Assembly (NCBI RefSeq): GCF_039830095.1
Contig: NZ_CP142435.1
Location: 124,001 to 188,000 of the forward strand
Reading direction: 5' to 3'
Length of the DNA: 64,000 nucleotides
From: Dolosigranulum savutiense
GTDB taxonomy: Bacteria > Bacillota > Bacilli > Lactobacillales > Carnobacteriaceae_A
The notes below the pieces were generated by a model, which saw nothing but the letters and a program-made list of their open reading frames with translations, was not told the DNA's origin and did not search any database. The position numbers were made by a program, and so were the translations under genes. Positions within the stretch are counted from its first letter, which is position 1. Each line of letters starts with the position of its first letter. Below, piece by piece: positions 33,230 through 42,563 of the stretch.

Positions 33230-35794
33230 ATGAGTGGCAATCGATATAAAAAATGGACATTCAAACAAATCTTAGAAGAGTTCTATTACTACTTCGATAT
33301 TGTTTACCGAGTTGTAAAATCATTACTATTGATCTTAATCGTCATCATTGCTATCGGTGGAGCCTTCGTGGGTGGAGCCGGTTTAGGTTATTTTGTCTCA
33401 TTAGTAGATGAAGACATTCCAACGGTCGAAAAACTTAGCGAAGAAATTAATGAGTATTCATCAACATCATCAGCATACTATGCAGATGGTACTTTAATCA
33501 GTGAACTGCGATCTGACTTATCGCGAACACCAATTGAATATGAAGATATGTCAGAAAAAGTTGTTCAAGCCATTATCTCTGTTGAGGATGAATATTTTTA
33601 TGAACACCAAGGAATCGTACCAAAAGCAATCTTCCGAGCACTGCTCCAAGACTTATTAGGAGCTTCTCAAAGTACTGGTGGATCAACCTTAACCCAACAA
33701 GTTATCAAACAGCAACTATTAACAAATGAAGTGACGCATGAACGAAAAGTTAATGAAATGTTGCTTGCTCTTCGCTTAGAAAAGCACTTCTCTAAGGAAG
33801 AAATTTTGGAATCGTACTTAAATGTCTCTCCATTTGGTCGCAATAATCGTGGTGAAAACATCGCAGGATTATATGAAGCTGCTCATGGAATTTTTGGAGT
33901 AGAACCAGCAGACTTGAATTTACCACAAGCTGCCTTTATTGCCGGCTTACCTCAAAGTCCAAGCCGTTATACACCATTTACCCAAATTGGCGGCATCAAA
34001 GAAGATATTTCCGATGGGTTAGCCCGAAAAGATAATGTATTATTCAGTATGTATCGTGAAGGTGCTATCTCAGAAGAAGAATATAATGAGGCTGTCGCAT
34101 ATGACTTAGCGGCAGACTTCCTACCACGTGAAGAAATCGAAGAAACAGAAGAAAGACGCTCATATGTTTATGATATTGCTGAAAAAGAAGCTCGGGATGT
34201 GATCATCAACCAACTTGTTGCTCAAAGTGAACATGAAGCTTCTGAAGTAAGTAATAATCAAGACCTCTACAATGAATTTTATGAACGGGCTGATTATTTA
34301 CTACGTTCCGATGGGCTTAAAATCACAACAACTCTTGATAAACAAATCAATGATCGCTTACGTCAAGTTACCAATGATTATGTCGATTCATTAGGTTACG
34401 AACGGGAACTAGGTTGGACCGATGATGATGGGAATTATCATTCGGAGATTTTACCTATCCAAACAGGCTCTACTCTAGTTGAGAATGAGACCGGCCGAAT
34501 ATTAGGGTTTGTCGGTGGCCGTGATTATGAATATGATAATTTCAATATTGCTTTCCAATCCCGTCGTTCAAGTGGATCAACAATTAAACCACTGGCTGTT
34601 TTTGGACCTGCCTTAGCGGAACACATTATTACGCCAGAAACGATTATCCCTGATACACCACACTATGTTCCAAGTGGCCAGTCAACACACGAAGTAACCA
34701 ATGCTGGCGGAGTAGCAACTAATGAATGGCTTTCTGCTCGAAATTGGCTCGCTCGTTCGCAAAACATTCCGACATCGAAAATCTACATGTCCATGCTCAA
34801 TCAAGGTCTCTCAGCAGAACCTTATATGCGACGAATGGGAATTGGTGAATCAGCCATTCCATCTGAAGACTTCGGTAATGCTGCAACAGCTCTTGGTGGT
34901 TTACGTAACGGGATGACTGTCACTGAAATAACGGGTGCCTATGCAGCTATTGCTAATGGCGGTTACTTCAACAAACCACATGTCATCGAAAAAATTGAAA
35001 ATGGCCGTGGTGAAGTTATCTATGAATTCCAACCTGAAAATGAACAAGTTTGGGATGAAGCAACGAACTACTTACTTATTCAAATGTTGAAGGAAGTCGT
35101 TAATAGCTCATACGGAACAGGTAATTACTTGACGGGTCTACTGAACTTTAGTACGAGCAATCTTATGTCTAAAACCGGAACATCCGATCAATATGCCGAT
35201 CTCTGGTTTGTCGGATCTACACCAAAAATTTCATTCGGTAACTGGTTCGGTTATGAAAACCAGAACTTAAAAGTCGGCTTTGACTACGGACAACAGCCAC
35301 ACCATCGTAGTCAAATTATGTGGGCTCGTTATATGAATGCTATTTATGAAATCAGACCCGATCTAGTCGCGCCTGGCGATGAATTTTATTTCCCATCTGA
35401 TCAAATCACCTCAGCAAATATTGTGGCTGAGACAGGAATGCAACCTGGAACTGTTGGACTTCCTAACGGTGGGACTGCTCGTGCTAGCGGTAATATTATT
35501 GCTAGATACTTTAGTGTTCAAAATGTCCCTGGGGTTACAACCTATGACTTTGCGCTAGGAGCAAGCAGTCAAGAACTTGCTAGTTTCTGGAGTCGCGGTA
35601 ACCAACCAGCTGCTAGAGGGAACAATCGAAATAACACTTCAGAACAGCAACCGCAAAGCACACCAGACAATAGCACACAAGACGGTGCAACCAATGCAAA
35701 TGAAAGTGGCCAAACTGAAGGAGGTGGCGGAGGAGCTATCCAAGACTTCTTAAACGGCCTCTTCAACCAAGGAGAAAATAATAATAATCAATAA
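33230..35794 (+). CDS. Class A penicillin-binding protein (transglycosylase/transpeptidase)
   Basis: 854 residues. A short cytoplasmic part and one membrane segment (about 35-60) precede the GT51 glycosyltransferase with SVEDEYFYEHQG, GGSTLTQQVIKQQLL and the RKVNEMLLALRLEKHFSKEE motif. The transpeptidase has SxxK in SSGSTIKPL, SxN in SQN and the KTG box SKTGTSDQY. A low-complexity tail rich in Asn, Gln and Gly ends the protein. The ATG after GTGAGGGATAATATT gives MSGNRYKKW. It polymerises and cross-links peptidoglycan outside the membrane. The family subclass (PBP1a or PBP2a) is not clear. Confidence 0.94.
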   Translation: MSGNRYKKWTFKQILEEFYYYFDIVYRVVKSLLLILIVIIAIGGAFVGGAGLGYFVSLVDEDIPTVEKLSEEINEYSSTSSAYYADGTLISELRSDLSRTPIEYEDMSEKVVQAIISVEDEYFYEHQGIVPKAIFRALLQDLLGASQSTGGSTLTQQVIKQQLLTNEVTHERKVNEMLLALRLEKHFSKEEILESYLNVSPFGRNNRGENIAGLYEAAHGIFGVEPADLNLPQAAFIAGLPQSPSRYTPFTQIGGIKEDISDGLARKDNVLFSMYREGAISEEEYNEAVAYDLAADFLPREEIEETEERRSYVYDIAEKEARDVIINQLVAQSEHEASEVSNNQDLYNEFYERADYLLRSDGLKITTTLDKQINDRLRQVTNDYVDSLGYERELGWTDDDGNYHSEILPIQTGSTLVENETGRILGFVGGRDYEYDNFNIAFQSRRSSGSTIKPLAVFGPALAEHIITPETIIPDTPHYVPSGQSTHEVTNAGGVATNEWLSARNWLARSQNIPTSKIYMSMLNQGLSAEPYMRRMGIGESAIPSEDFGNAATALGGLRNGMTVTEITGAYAAIANGGYFNKPHVIEKIENGRGEVIYEFQPENEQVWDEATNYLLIQMLKEVVNSSYGTGNYLTGLLNFSTSNLMSKTGTSDQYADLWFVGSTPKISFGNWFGYENQNLKVGFDYGQQPHHRSQIMWARYMNAIYEIRPDLVAPGDEFYFPSDQITSANIVAETGMQPGTVGLPNGGTARASGNIIARYFSVQNVPGVTTYDFALGASSQELASFWSRGNQPAARGNNRNNTSEQQPQSTPDNSTQDGATNANESGQTEGGGGGAIQDFLNGLFNQGENNNNQ

Positions 35795-35809
35795 ATATAC
35801 GCACATAAG

Positions 35810-35855
35810 ACCCCAGTCTACCAACCAATATATTGGTTGGTAGACTGGGGTTTAT
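35810..35855. terminator. 42-bp perfect palindrome, bidirectional terminator
   Basis: The arms ACCCCAGTCTACCAACCAAT and their exact complement meet with no unpaired centre (35810-35851), flanked by A- and T-rich tracts. It lies between the converging PBP and OppA-type genes. Confidence 0.8.
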
Positions 35856-35871
35856 TATTTATATTTCCCTT

Positions 35872-37728
35872 TTAAGGAGCAGGAGAATCTTCTGACATCG
35901 GTTTGTCTGCTAATAATTGAATTTGGTGTAAGCCAAATATTTCATGGTCTTTAGCTGTACCAGGTTTAGACCCATGTACGAAGGCCGATACCCGATTATT
36001 AACGATTGAGAGACTTGTAGTCCATAGTGCTGGAATTTCCGGTACTTCCTCGATACGGAAAGCTTGCCATTCTTTGAAGGCCTCTGTTCGGAAAGCATCA
36101 TCAAAGGCTTCATCTGATTGAATCTTATCGAGAAGTGCCGTATGTTCTTCACTTGCATAACGTGGGTAATTGAACGCTGAATTCGGTGCATGGAAATCGT
36201 GTGGTGTCGGATCATGACCAATATTCCATCCTGCTGAATAGACATCAATTCCCTCAGCATCTTGTTCCAGATCATCGAATAACGCATTAATTTCTTTTAA
36301 GCTATATTCAACATTTAAGCCAATACTTGCCCAAGCTTGTTGATAGTATAGTGCAATCTCTTCAGCAATATCTGGCCCCGCTCCAGTGGTAAAGTGAATA
36401 GTTAATGGATTGCCATCCTTATCTAATCGGTAATCTTCCCCTTCTGGCCATTCATAACCTGCTTCATCTAGGAGCTGATTAGCCTTATCTGGATCATGTG
36501 GATAGCCTTCCAACTCATCATTAAAGTATTTATCAAATGTTGGTGGAATATGTGAGGTTGCTCGATGTCGCAGACCGCTGTAGAATTGTTCAGATAACGT
36601 CTCCAGATCTAAGGCATACGCCATAGCTTGACGTAGATTTTTGTCCGACATTTTTGCCTCTGGATCATATTCAACTTGCCCCTCTTCACTATTCCACTTC
36701 CCAAGCTTAAAGCCAATATATGAATAGTTAGCATTTAAATGACCCACTAGTTGATACCCAGGAATACCGTCTTTATAGTTTTCAAACTTATCAGTTGGTA
36801 AGCCAGTAATCCAGTCGTACTCTGCATTGTGTAAACTTGAAATAACACTTGATGTTGGTACACGTTTTAAGATAATACTATCAATTTTAGGAGCTCCTAA
36901 GTGATAATCTACGAATGCTTCATATTCAACTGCGGTATCGGAAATATTTTTCACTTTAAATGGTCCAAATCCAATTGGTTTTACACGTACTTCATCAGCC
37001 TGTTCTAATTCCCCTACTGGAATATCTTCAAGATAGTGCCGTGGAATTGGTGACTGCCAAATTCCACCTCCCGATGAGTACATATTAGGCTTAAACTCGT
37101 GATATTTAATCGTTACACTCATCTCATCTTCGGATAATGTCATTCCTTCGATTGTATCCGTTTCGCCATTACGATATTCTTCCATTCCAACGACATTTTT
37201 CATGGTATCACCATAACGTACCCCCGTATAGTCTGGATGTCCAATAACTTCATATGCAAATACTAAATCATCTGCTGTTAATGGCTCACCATCGTGCCAT
37301 TTAACTCCCTCTTTCACCGTAATGGTCACTTCATTTGCATCTTCATTGTATTCAATATCAGCAGCTGCACCATATTCTTCTCCACCGACAAGTTTATAGT
37401 CTTCATCACCGGTTAAGAATGTCCCTTCAATCGGTCCCATTAATGCGGCATCCGTATCAATAGTCCATAGTACCGGATTAAGTATGCCTGTCCAAGCTGA
37501 ATCAGCGATCAACCCAATATTAAGTGTTCCGCCTTCAATCGGATCTCCTTCATTAATGACATGATCCCCATATCCTAATGAATAATCTCCTGTATCAATC
37601 GGTTGATTGCCTACCTCTATAGTTTCCTCCGGCGTAGTTCCAGTATCTCCATTTCCCCCACAAGCAACTAATACAATCGACATTAGGGCTGCTGTTGCTA
37701 ATAGATTATATTTTTTCTTCCAGAACAT
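35872..37728 (-). CDS. Oligopeptide ABC transporter substrate-binding lipoprotein (OppA-like)
   Basis: 618 residues. The lipoprotein signal MFWKKKYNLLATAALMSI ends in the lipobox LVAC, with Cys near residue 22. The SBP family 5 fold follows (for example EGVKWHDGEPLTADDLVFAYE). The oligopeptide is captured outside and passed to a permease not encoded nearby, so it is an orphan receptor. AAGGAGGAAATATA precedes the ATG. The upstream region holds a candidate cre site and an unusual hairpin, and the gene lies directly after ccpA on the same strand. Confidence 0.93.
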   Translation of the reverse strand: MFWKKKYNLLATAALMSIVLVACGGNGDTGTTPEETIEVGNQPIDTGDYSLGYGDHVINEGDPIEGGTLNIGLIADSAWTGILNPVLWTIDTDAALMGPIEGTFLTGDEDYKLVGGEEYGAAADIEYNEDANEVTITVKEGVKWHDGEPLTADDLVFAYEVIGHPDYTGVRYGDTMKNVVGMEEYRNGETDTIEGMTLSEDEMSVTIKYHEFKPNMYSSGGGIWQSPIPRHYLEDIPVGELEQADEVRVKPIGFGPFKVKNISDTAVEYEAFVDYHLGAPKIDSIILKRVPTSSVISSLHNAEYDWITGLPTDKFENYKDGIPGYQLVGHLNANYSYIGFKLGKWNSEEGQVEYDPEAKMSDKNLRQAMAYALDLETLSEQFYSGLRHRATSHIPPTFDKYFNDELEGYPHDPDKANQLLDEAGYEWPEGEDYRLDKDGNPLTIHFTTGAGPDIAEEIALYYQQAWASIGLNVEYSLKEINALFDDLEQDAEGIDVYSAGWNIGHDPTPHDFHAPNSAFNYPRYASEEHTALLDKIQSDEAFDDAFRTEAFKEWQAFRIEEVPEIPALWTTSLSIVNNRVSAFVHGSKPGTAKDHEIFGLHQIQLLADKPMSEDSPAP

Positions 37729-37880
37729 TATATTTCCTCCTTAAGCCTGTCCTTTCTCCCAACAGCTACTGCGCTCTCAGTTGCAAATCACCACTTTTCT
37801 CTGTTTGATTATTTCAATGTTAAACTTTGAGCATTTCAAGCGAAAAAATACACCAACGAAAGTAATGCTATCCCTATATT

Positions 37881-37894
37881 TTTAACCGCTTACA
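37881..37894 (-). promoter_or_regulatory. Candidate cre (CcpA) site upstream of the OppA-like gene
   Basis: Minus-strand TGTAAGCGGTTAAA differs from TGWNANCGNTNWCA at one position. A weaker second candidate, TGCAAGCGTTTTAT, is at 38008-38021 (plus strand). Both lie between ccpA and the OppA-like gene. Confidence 0.5.
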
Positions 37895-37940
37895 TTTTAT
37901 GAAACAAATAAGCTGAATCATTTATCTATAGTTATAATAA

Positions 37941-37990
37941 ATAACATTGGAAAACGTTTATCTCCACCTCCTTCTTTTCTCCAATGTTAT
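37941..37990 (-). promoter_or_regulatory. Inverted repeat with a Shine-Dalgarno sequence in its loop
   Basis: ATAACATTGGA (37941-37951) and TCCAATGTTAT (37980-37990) are perfect 11-bp arms around 28 nt. On the minus strand the loop contains AAGGAGGTG (37965-37973), a full-strength ribosome site with no start codon at normal distance. The nearest ATG lies in the 3' arm and opens a 9-codon ORF (MLFIITIDK). It could be a ccpA terminator, a translational regulator or an RNA with an exposed anti-16S loop. Confidence 0.45.
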
Positions 37991-38037
37991 CATTTATAAT
38001 ATATTTTTGCAAGCGTTTTATCCGTTTTATCTACTGT

Positions 38038-39042
38038 TTATTTTGTCGTTCCTTTATTATCAATATGATATGGTAAAACAACATGCTTATCACTAATATC
38101 GTCTTCTTTGTTCATTAATTTTGTCAATAAACGCATTGCTACGGCACCGATATCATATAACGGTTGAACTACAGTTGATAATTCTGGACGAGAAAGTTTA
38201 GCTAATTTTGAGTTGTTCGATGTAACAATTTCAAAATCTTCTGGTACTTTAAGTCCGTTATTAATCGCAACATTCAAAAACCCAATAGCTAATTCATCGT
38301 CAGAAAAAATGGCTGCCGTAGCGTCCAGATCAGCTAATTGATCATAGACAGCTTGACCATTTTTGTATGAGTTTGCTTCTTGAATCACATAATCTTCATT
38401 ATAACTTAAGCCGTTTTCTTCTAAGGCTTCGCGGTAAGCTGCTAGACGCAAGGCATCATTGACATTTGAATCGTCTGATTTGTATACGAAGGCAATATTT
38501 TTATTCCCATTTTTAACAAGCAAGTCCACACTTTGCTTCAATGCTTTTCCGTAATCAATGTTGACACTTGCTAACTCCTTCTGTGGGTCAACCGTTCCAG
38601 CTAAAACAACCGGTGTGCGAGATCGTTCAAATTCATCTCTCAGTTCATCGGTAATTTTTGTTCCCATGTAAATAACACCGTCTACTTGCTTCGCCAACAA
38701 AGTGTTTAGAACTTTTAGCTCTTTTTGTTCATTCTCATCGGAGTTCGCTAAAATGATGTTATATTTGTACATAGTTGCGATATCATCAATTCCTCGTGCT
38801 AATGCAGAGTAGTATAAGTTGGTGACATCTGGAATAAGTACCCCTACTGTCGTTGTTTTCTTACTTGCTAATCCTCGTGCGACTGCATTTGGACGGTAAT
38901 TCAGTTCATCGATCACCGCAAAAACTTTCTTTCGAGTGGATGGTTTAACGTTAGGGTTGCCATTCACAACTCGTGAGACAGTGGCCATTGATACACCAGC
39001 TTCACGTGCAACATCATAAATTGTTACTGTTTGTTTTTCCAT
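38038..39042 (-). CDS. ccpA: Catabolite control protein A
   Basis: 334 residues. LacI-family regulator with N-terminal helix-turn-helix TIYDVAREAGVSMATVSRVV, hinge YRPNAVARGLASKKTTTVGV, and a periplasmic-binding-like domain that interacts with HPr-Ser46-P. Divergence from pepQ is the conserved arrangement in lactic acid bacteria and supports CcpA over other LacI members. A cre-like palindrome (39094-39107) lies in the shared promoter region, suggesting autoregulation. Confidence 0.95.
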   Translation of the reverse strand: MEKQTVTIYDVAREAGVSMATVSRVVNGNPNVKPSTRKKVFAVIDELNYRPNAVARGLASKKTTTVGVLIPDVTNLYYSALARGIDDIATMYKYNIILANSDENEQKELKVLNTLLAKQVDGVIYMGTKITDELRDEFERSRTPVVLAGTVDPQKELASVNIDYGKALKQSVDLLVKNGNKNIAFVYKSDDSNVNDALRLAAYREALEENGLSYNEDYVIQEANSYKNGQAVYDQLADLDATAAIFSDDELAIGFLNVAINNGLKVPEDFEIVTSNNSKLAKLSRPELSTVVQPLYDIGAVAMRLLTKLMNKEDDISDKHVVLPYHIDNKGTTK

Positions 39043-39093
39043 AAAACATTCCTCAATTCTATAAATTATTTACAATCCTAATTTAGCAGATAA

Positions 39094-39107
39094 TGAAAGA
39101 GATTTCA
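39094..39107. promoter_or_regulatory. cre-like palindrome between ccpA and pepQ
   Basis: TGAAAGAGATTTCA has perfect TGAAA/TTTCA arms but lacks the central CG of a canonical cre. It is placed for CcpA autoregulation or control of pepQ. Confidence 0.4.
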
Positions 39108-39215
39108 ACACATTTCGCTTAAAAATGAAAAAATTTTCAGAAATCGCTTTAGCCTGCTTCACTTCCTTTACTTATTCATGATACAATATATTTAATAAGA
39201 AAGTGAGTTGATAAA

Positions 39216-40313
39216 ATGACCCCATTAGAAACATTACAAGACTATTTATTAACCGAACAAATCGATCTAGCAATTATTAATAATCCTGCTTCAATTGCCT
39301 ATTTTACAGGCTTTATAAGTGAACCCCATGAACGAATTTTACTCTTATTCGTAACACCAGCTGAGGTCTATCTGTTCACTCCTATGTTAGATAAAGCTGA
39401 GGCCGAGGTTGCCAGCGGATTGAGCGTATATGGATATGAAGATGCAGATAATCCTTGGCAAATAATTGATAAAACAATTTTGTCTTCCTTAGCCTCGCTT
39501 AATTCTGTTGCTATCCAAGAAGATTCACTAACCGTTGCATGGCTGCATGCCTTAACCCCGTTCCTCAATCATGCAAGTTTAACTGACATCAGTGACACAT
39601 TAGACCAGATCAAACGCTTAAAAACATCGGAAGAAATTCAAAAATTACATGAATCTGGTCAACTGGCTGATGAAGCAATTAAGGTCGGTATTGAGAGCCT
39701 ACGAGTGGGTATTAGCGAAGAAGAAGTCGTTGCGATCATTGAATTCGAGATGAAAAAACGTGGTGTATCAAAAATGAGCTTCCCAACAATAGTCTTATTC
39801 GGTGATCATGCCGCCAGCCCCCACGGTACCCCTGGCAAGCGTCAACTTCAACCTAATGAGCTAGTCTTATTTGATTTAGGTGTTATCTACAATGGATATG
39901 CCAGTGATATGACACGAACGGTTTGTTTCGGCGATGTATCAGACAAAATCAAATCTATCTATCAAATTGTTTTAGAGGCGCAAGAAACTGCTCAGAAGTC
40001 AGCCTCACCTGGCATGACAGCGCACGAATTAGATCAGATCGCACGCGATATTATTGAAAAAGCCGGTTATGGTGAATATTTCATGCATCGCCTCGGTCAT
40101 GGCATCGGTCAAAGTGTCCACGAATATCCCAACATTCGGCCTGGCAATGATTTACCATTAGATGAGGATATGTGCTTCTCCATTGAACCAGGGATCTATA
40201 TTCCTGATTACGTCGGGATTCGGATAGAAGACTGTGTACACTTAACTGACCATGGCACTGAATCTTTCACCCATCATCCTAAAGAACTTCAAATAATTCC
40301 TATCAATAACTAA
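39216..40313 (+). CDS. pepQ: Xaa-Pro dipeptidase (M24 family)
   Basis: 365 residues. The N-terminal creatinase-like domain (1-130) is followed by a pita-bread metallopeptidase with two-metal ligands in FDLGVIYNGYASDMTRTV, the HRLGHGIGQSVHEYP motif and EPGIYIPDYVGIRIED. It cleaves dipeptides with C-terminal proline in the cytoplasm. It is divergent from ccpA, as in other lactic acid bacteria, and complements the peptide-uptake and M3 peptidase genes of the window. Confidence 0.94.
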   Translation: MTPLETLQDYLLTEQIDLAIINNPASIAYFTGFISEPHERILLLFVTPAEVYLFTPMLDKAEAEVASGLSVYGYEDADNPWQIIDKTILSSLASLNSVAIQEDSLTVAWLHALTPFLNHASLTDISDTLDQIKRLKTSEEIQKLHESGQLADEAIKVGIESLRVGISEEEVVAIIEFEMKKRGVSKMSFPTIVLFGDHAASPHGTPGKRQLQPNELVLFDLGVIYNGYASDMTRTVCFGDVSDKIKSIYQIVLEAQETAQKSASPGMTAHELDQIARDIIEKAGYGEYFMHRLGHGIGQSVHEYPNIRPGNDLPLDEDMCFSIEPGIYIPDYVGIRIEDCVHLTDHGTESFTHHPKELQIIPINN

Positions 40314-40344
40314 TTAACATGTGTCTACTTTACTCACTCAACCC

Positions 40345-40389
40345 AAAAGCTCTCAGCCGGTGCAATAGGCACTTAACTGAGAGCTTTTA
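40345..40389. terminator. Bidirectional terminator between pepQ and the YtxH-like gene
   Basis: AAAAGCTCTCAG and CTGAGAGCTTTT are perfect 12-bp arms separating convergent genes. Confidence 0.85.
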
Positions 40390-40405
40390 TAACATCTAAC
40401 TTGAT

Positions 40406-40753
40406 TTATTTTTTAACAGAATCTTTCAAGTTTTCTGCTGTGTCTTTAACAGAGTCTTTAACCTCATTGAAGTTTTTTTCTGCTTTTTTCGCACCTTTTT
40501 CAACACTATCTTTTGCTTTGTCGAATGAATCTTGTGCTTTGTCTGCAGCTTTTTGACCTGCTTCTTCTGCTTGGTCTTTTAATTTTTCGCCTTGTTTTTT
40601 AGCTTCTTGTGCCAAGTCATCTGCTTGGTTAGCGATGTCGCCACGTAATTCTTCTCCTGATTTAGGTGCGAATAAGAGAGCTGTCACTCCTGCAACAACG
40701 CCTCCCACTAATGTTCCTGCTAGAAATCCTGATGCAAAATCTTTTTCGCTCAT
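40406..40753 (-). CDS. YtxH domain-containing protein
   Basis: 115 residues. One glycine-rich membrane segment (FLAGTLVGGVVAGVTALLFAP, then KSGEELR) is followed by a long Lys/Ala/Glu amphipathic helix of apolipoprotein type. This is the YtxH/general-stress-protein pattern. I chose the ATG after GAAAGGATGTTTCAA, giving MSEKDFASGF. It is paired with the DUF948 gene upstream, as in Bacillus ytxG-ytxH. Probably an envelope-stress protein; the mechanism is unknown. Confidence 0.9.
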   Translation of the reverse strand: MSEKDFASGFLAGTLVGGVVAGVTALLFAPKSGEELRGDIANQADDLAQEAKKQGEKLKDQAEEAGQKAADKAQDSFDKAKDSVEKGAKKAEKNFNEVKDSVKDTAENLKDSVKK

Positions 40754-40783
40754 TTGAAACATCCTTTCCTAATTATTTAGTAT

Positions 40784-41137
40784 TTATCTTCTTGTATTCT
40801 TTCCTGCTATACTTTTTGTTAGACGGACTGTTTTTTCGTTCAAGCCAGATACTGACTCTCCTAAGTCGCCAACCGCTTTGAATAATGGATCAGTTGAACC
40901 GAGCTTGTTATTTACATCATCGAGTGTTGTGTTTGTTTTATTCAACAATCCTTCCACTTCGATTAATAAATGATCAGCATCTTTTGTAATTGTATTTAGA
41001 CTTGTATTTACCTCTTCGATTGTTGTATTCAATTCTGTTACAACACCCGTCACTTTCAACAGTAAATAGCATAATACAAAAGCAATTAGTGCAAACGCCA
41101 CTGCTGCAATTAAAGCAGCAATTTCTCCTCCTGTCAT
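40784..41137 (-). CDS. DUF948 domain-containing protein (YtxG-like)
   Basis: 117 residues: an N-terminal membrane segment (about 5-28), then a coiled-coil of heptads rich in Thr, Asn and Leu (ELNTTIEEVNTSLNTITKDA) and a basic tail ending GKNTRR. GAGAGGGATACGT precedes the ATG. It sits 30 bp upstream of the YtxH-like gene in one operon. General-stress type envelope protein by family context. Confidence 0.9.
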   Translation of the reverse strand: MTGGEIAALIAAVAFALIAFVLCYLLLKVTGVVTELNTTIEEVNTSLNTITKDADHLLIEVEGLLNKTNTTLDDVNNKLGSTDPLFKAVGDLGESVSGLNEKTVRLTKSIAGKNTRR

Positions 41138-41378
41138 ACGTATCCCTCTCTCTCTAATTCATCTACCATAAGAATACCATTATATCAGCCTAAACACAAA
41201 TATTTTAGGTCATTTTTACTATAATTTTTAAATTTATTTGTTTAAATTCCATTCGTTGAAAATTCGACTGCTCATCTGACATTCTCTAACATCTATGATA
41301 TAATGTGATAGCATTTATCGTTGTGTGCTAGCAATGGAGCGATAAACCATATAATTCAAAATAGAAGGAGTGATATAG

Positions 41379-42266
41379 ATGAACGGAAATTCATCTGAAA
41401 CATTAGAAGGGAATATTCAAGAACAGACGAATATTTTAATTGAGTATTGGAATAATATTGATTGGCAACATATTTTCTTCTCAACCGTCATCGGTATTAT
41501 CCAAATCATTATTGTTTTGATCTTATATCTTATTGCTAAAAAAGTTGGGAACCGTATTATTAAAGGCAGCTTTAACCGGCAAAAAGCACGTGCCGACAAT
41601 CCTGTGCGGGTCAATACTGTCGAGCGCATTATTGTCAACATTTATAATGCCGTACTGGTGTTCTTAGCAATGTTTAGTGTATTAGAAATTATTGGTGTTC
41701 CAGTTGGGTCACTTATTGCCGGAGCCGGAGTGATTGGTTTGGCTTTCTCACTAGGGGCACAAGATTTTGTCTCTGATATTGTTAATGGCTTCATGATTAT
41801 GATGGAAGGTCAAATCGATATTGGTGACCAAGTCGTTATCGATGGAACTTGGGGAACCGTTGCTGATACGAACCTAAAAACAACCCAAATAAAAGGGTTT
41901 GATGGCTCTATCTACTACATTCCTAACCGAAAAATTGACATGATTTGTAATCGGTCCAAAGGTAATATGCGGGCTGATGTGCATATTAGACTCTTCCCGG
42001 ATACAGATACGGAAAAAGTTCGGTCAATTATTCGCCAAGTGAATAAAGAAAAATTCCCAGATTATCCAACCATTGTGGGAGAACCCAATATTATTGTTCA
42101 CCCAATGGAAAATGGACAAGCCTCTTTACGGGTTGATATCTTTACAGAACCTGGCCATGAATGGGATATTCAATGGGACTTCTTCGAATATTACATCTCT
42201 CGACTTTCACAAGAAGGCATTAAACTTCCAGCCAATACGTTGGACATAACTCCTCGTGCAAAATAA
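41379..42266 (+). CDS. Small-conductance mechanosensitive channel (MscS family)
   Basis: 295 residues. Three membrane segments occupy about 30-145; the pore helix lies in GSLIAGAGVIGLAFSLGAQD, with the Gly/Ala packing of MscS TM3. The beta domain contains IDIGDQVVIDGTWGTVADTN, followed by a C-terminal vestibule. It opens under membrane tension to release osmolytes on hypo-osmotic shock. GAAGGAG precedes the ATG. The leader (about 41311-41355) has a weak TTTATCG/CGATAAA hairpin of unknown meaning. Confidence 0.93.
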   Translation: MNGNSSETLEGNIQEQTNILIEYWNNIDWQHIFFSTVIGIIQIIIVLILYLIAKKVGNRIIKGSFNRQKARADNPVRVNTVERIIVNIYNAVLVFLAMFSVLEIIGVPVGSLIAGAGVIGLAFSLGAQDFVSDIVNGFMIMMEGQIDIGDQVVIDGTWGTVADTNLKTTQIKGFDGSIYYIPNRKIDMICNRSKGNMRADVHIRLFPDTDTEKVRSIIRQVNKEKFPDYPTIVGEPNIIVHPMENGQASLRVDIFTEPGHEWDIQWDFFEYYISRLSQEGIKLPANTLDITPRAK

Positions 42267-42270
42267 ATTT

Positions 42271-42320
42271 CAACCTTCATTCTATTCTAGTAATAACTGC
42301 TAGATAGAATGAAGGTTTTT
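42271..42320 (+). terminator. Terminator of the MscS gene
   Basis: AACCTTCATTCTAT-CTAG pairs with CTAG-ATAGAATGAAGGTT with one bulge, followed by TTTTTGTT. Confidence 0.75.
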
Positions 42321-42504
42321 GTTATTTAAAATAACTTATTTGATATAAATCGGCTATTAGCCCGGGCAGATTATTATGACAATAATTTCCCGATTATAAT
42401 CCTATTATTTTCGATAGATATATATTAGTGTATTATCAATAGATGCTGCCACTAACCGCTTTAATTACGCTATTTAACACTAGAATACTTCTAATAGTGC
42501 CTAA
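42321..42504. other. Gene-free AT-rich stretch
   Basis: Between two convergent terminators. Contains AGCCCGGGCA and a small CACTA/TAGTG dyad; I see no gene or recognisable site. Confidence 0.5.
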
Positions 42505-42541
42505 CAAAAAAAGATAGCCTCAAGGAATGAAACTATCTTCT
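42505..42541 (-). terminator. Terminator of the CNNM/HlyC gene
   Basis: Minus strand: AAGATAG and CTATCTT arms with a 15-nt loop, followed by TTTTTGTT. Confidence 0.7.
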
Positions 42542-42563
42542 CTAGTATGATGATTAATAAATA

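Noticed and set aside
22176-42370. AGCCCGGGCA seen near 22176 and near 42359
   Set aside because: Ten-base palindromic match twice in 64 kb with no shared context; probably chance.
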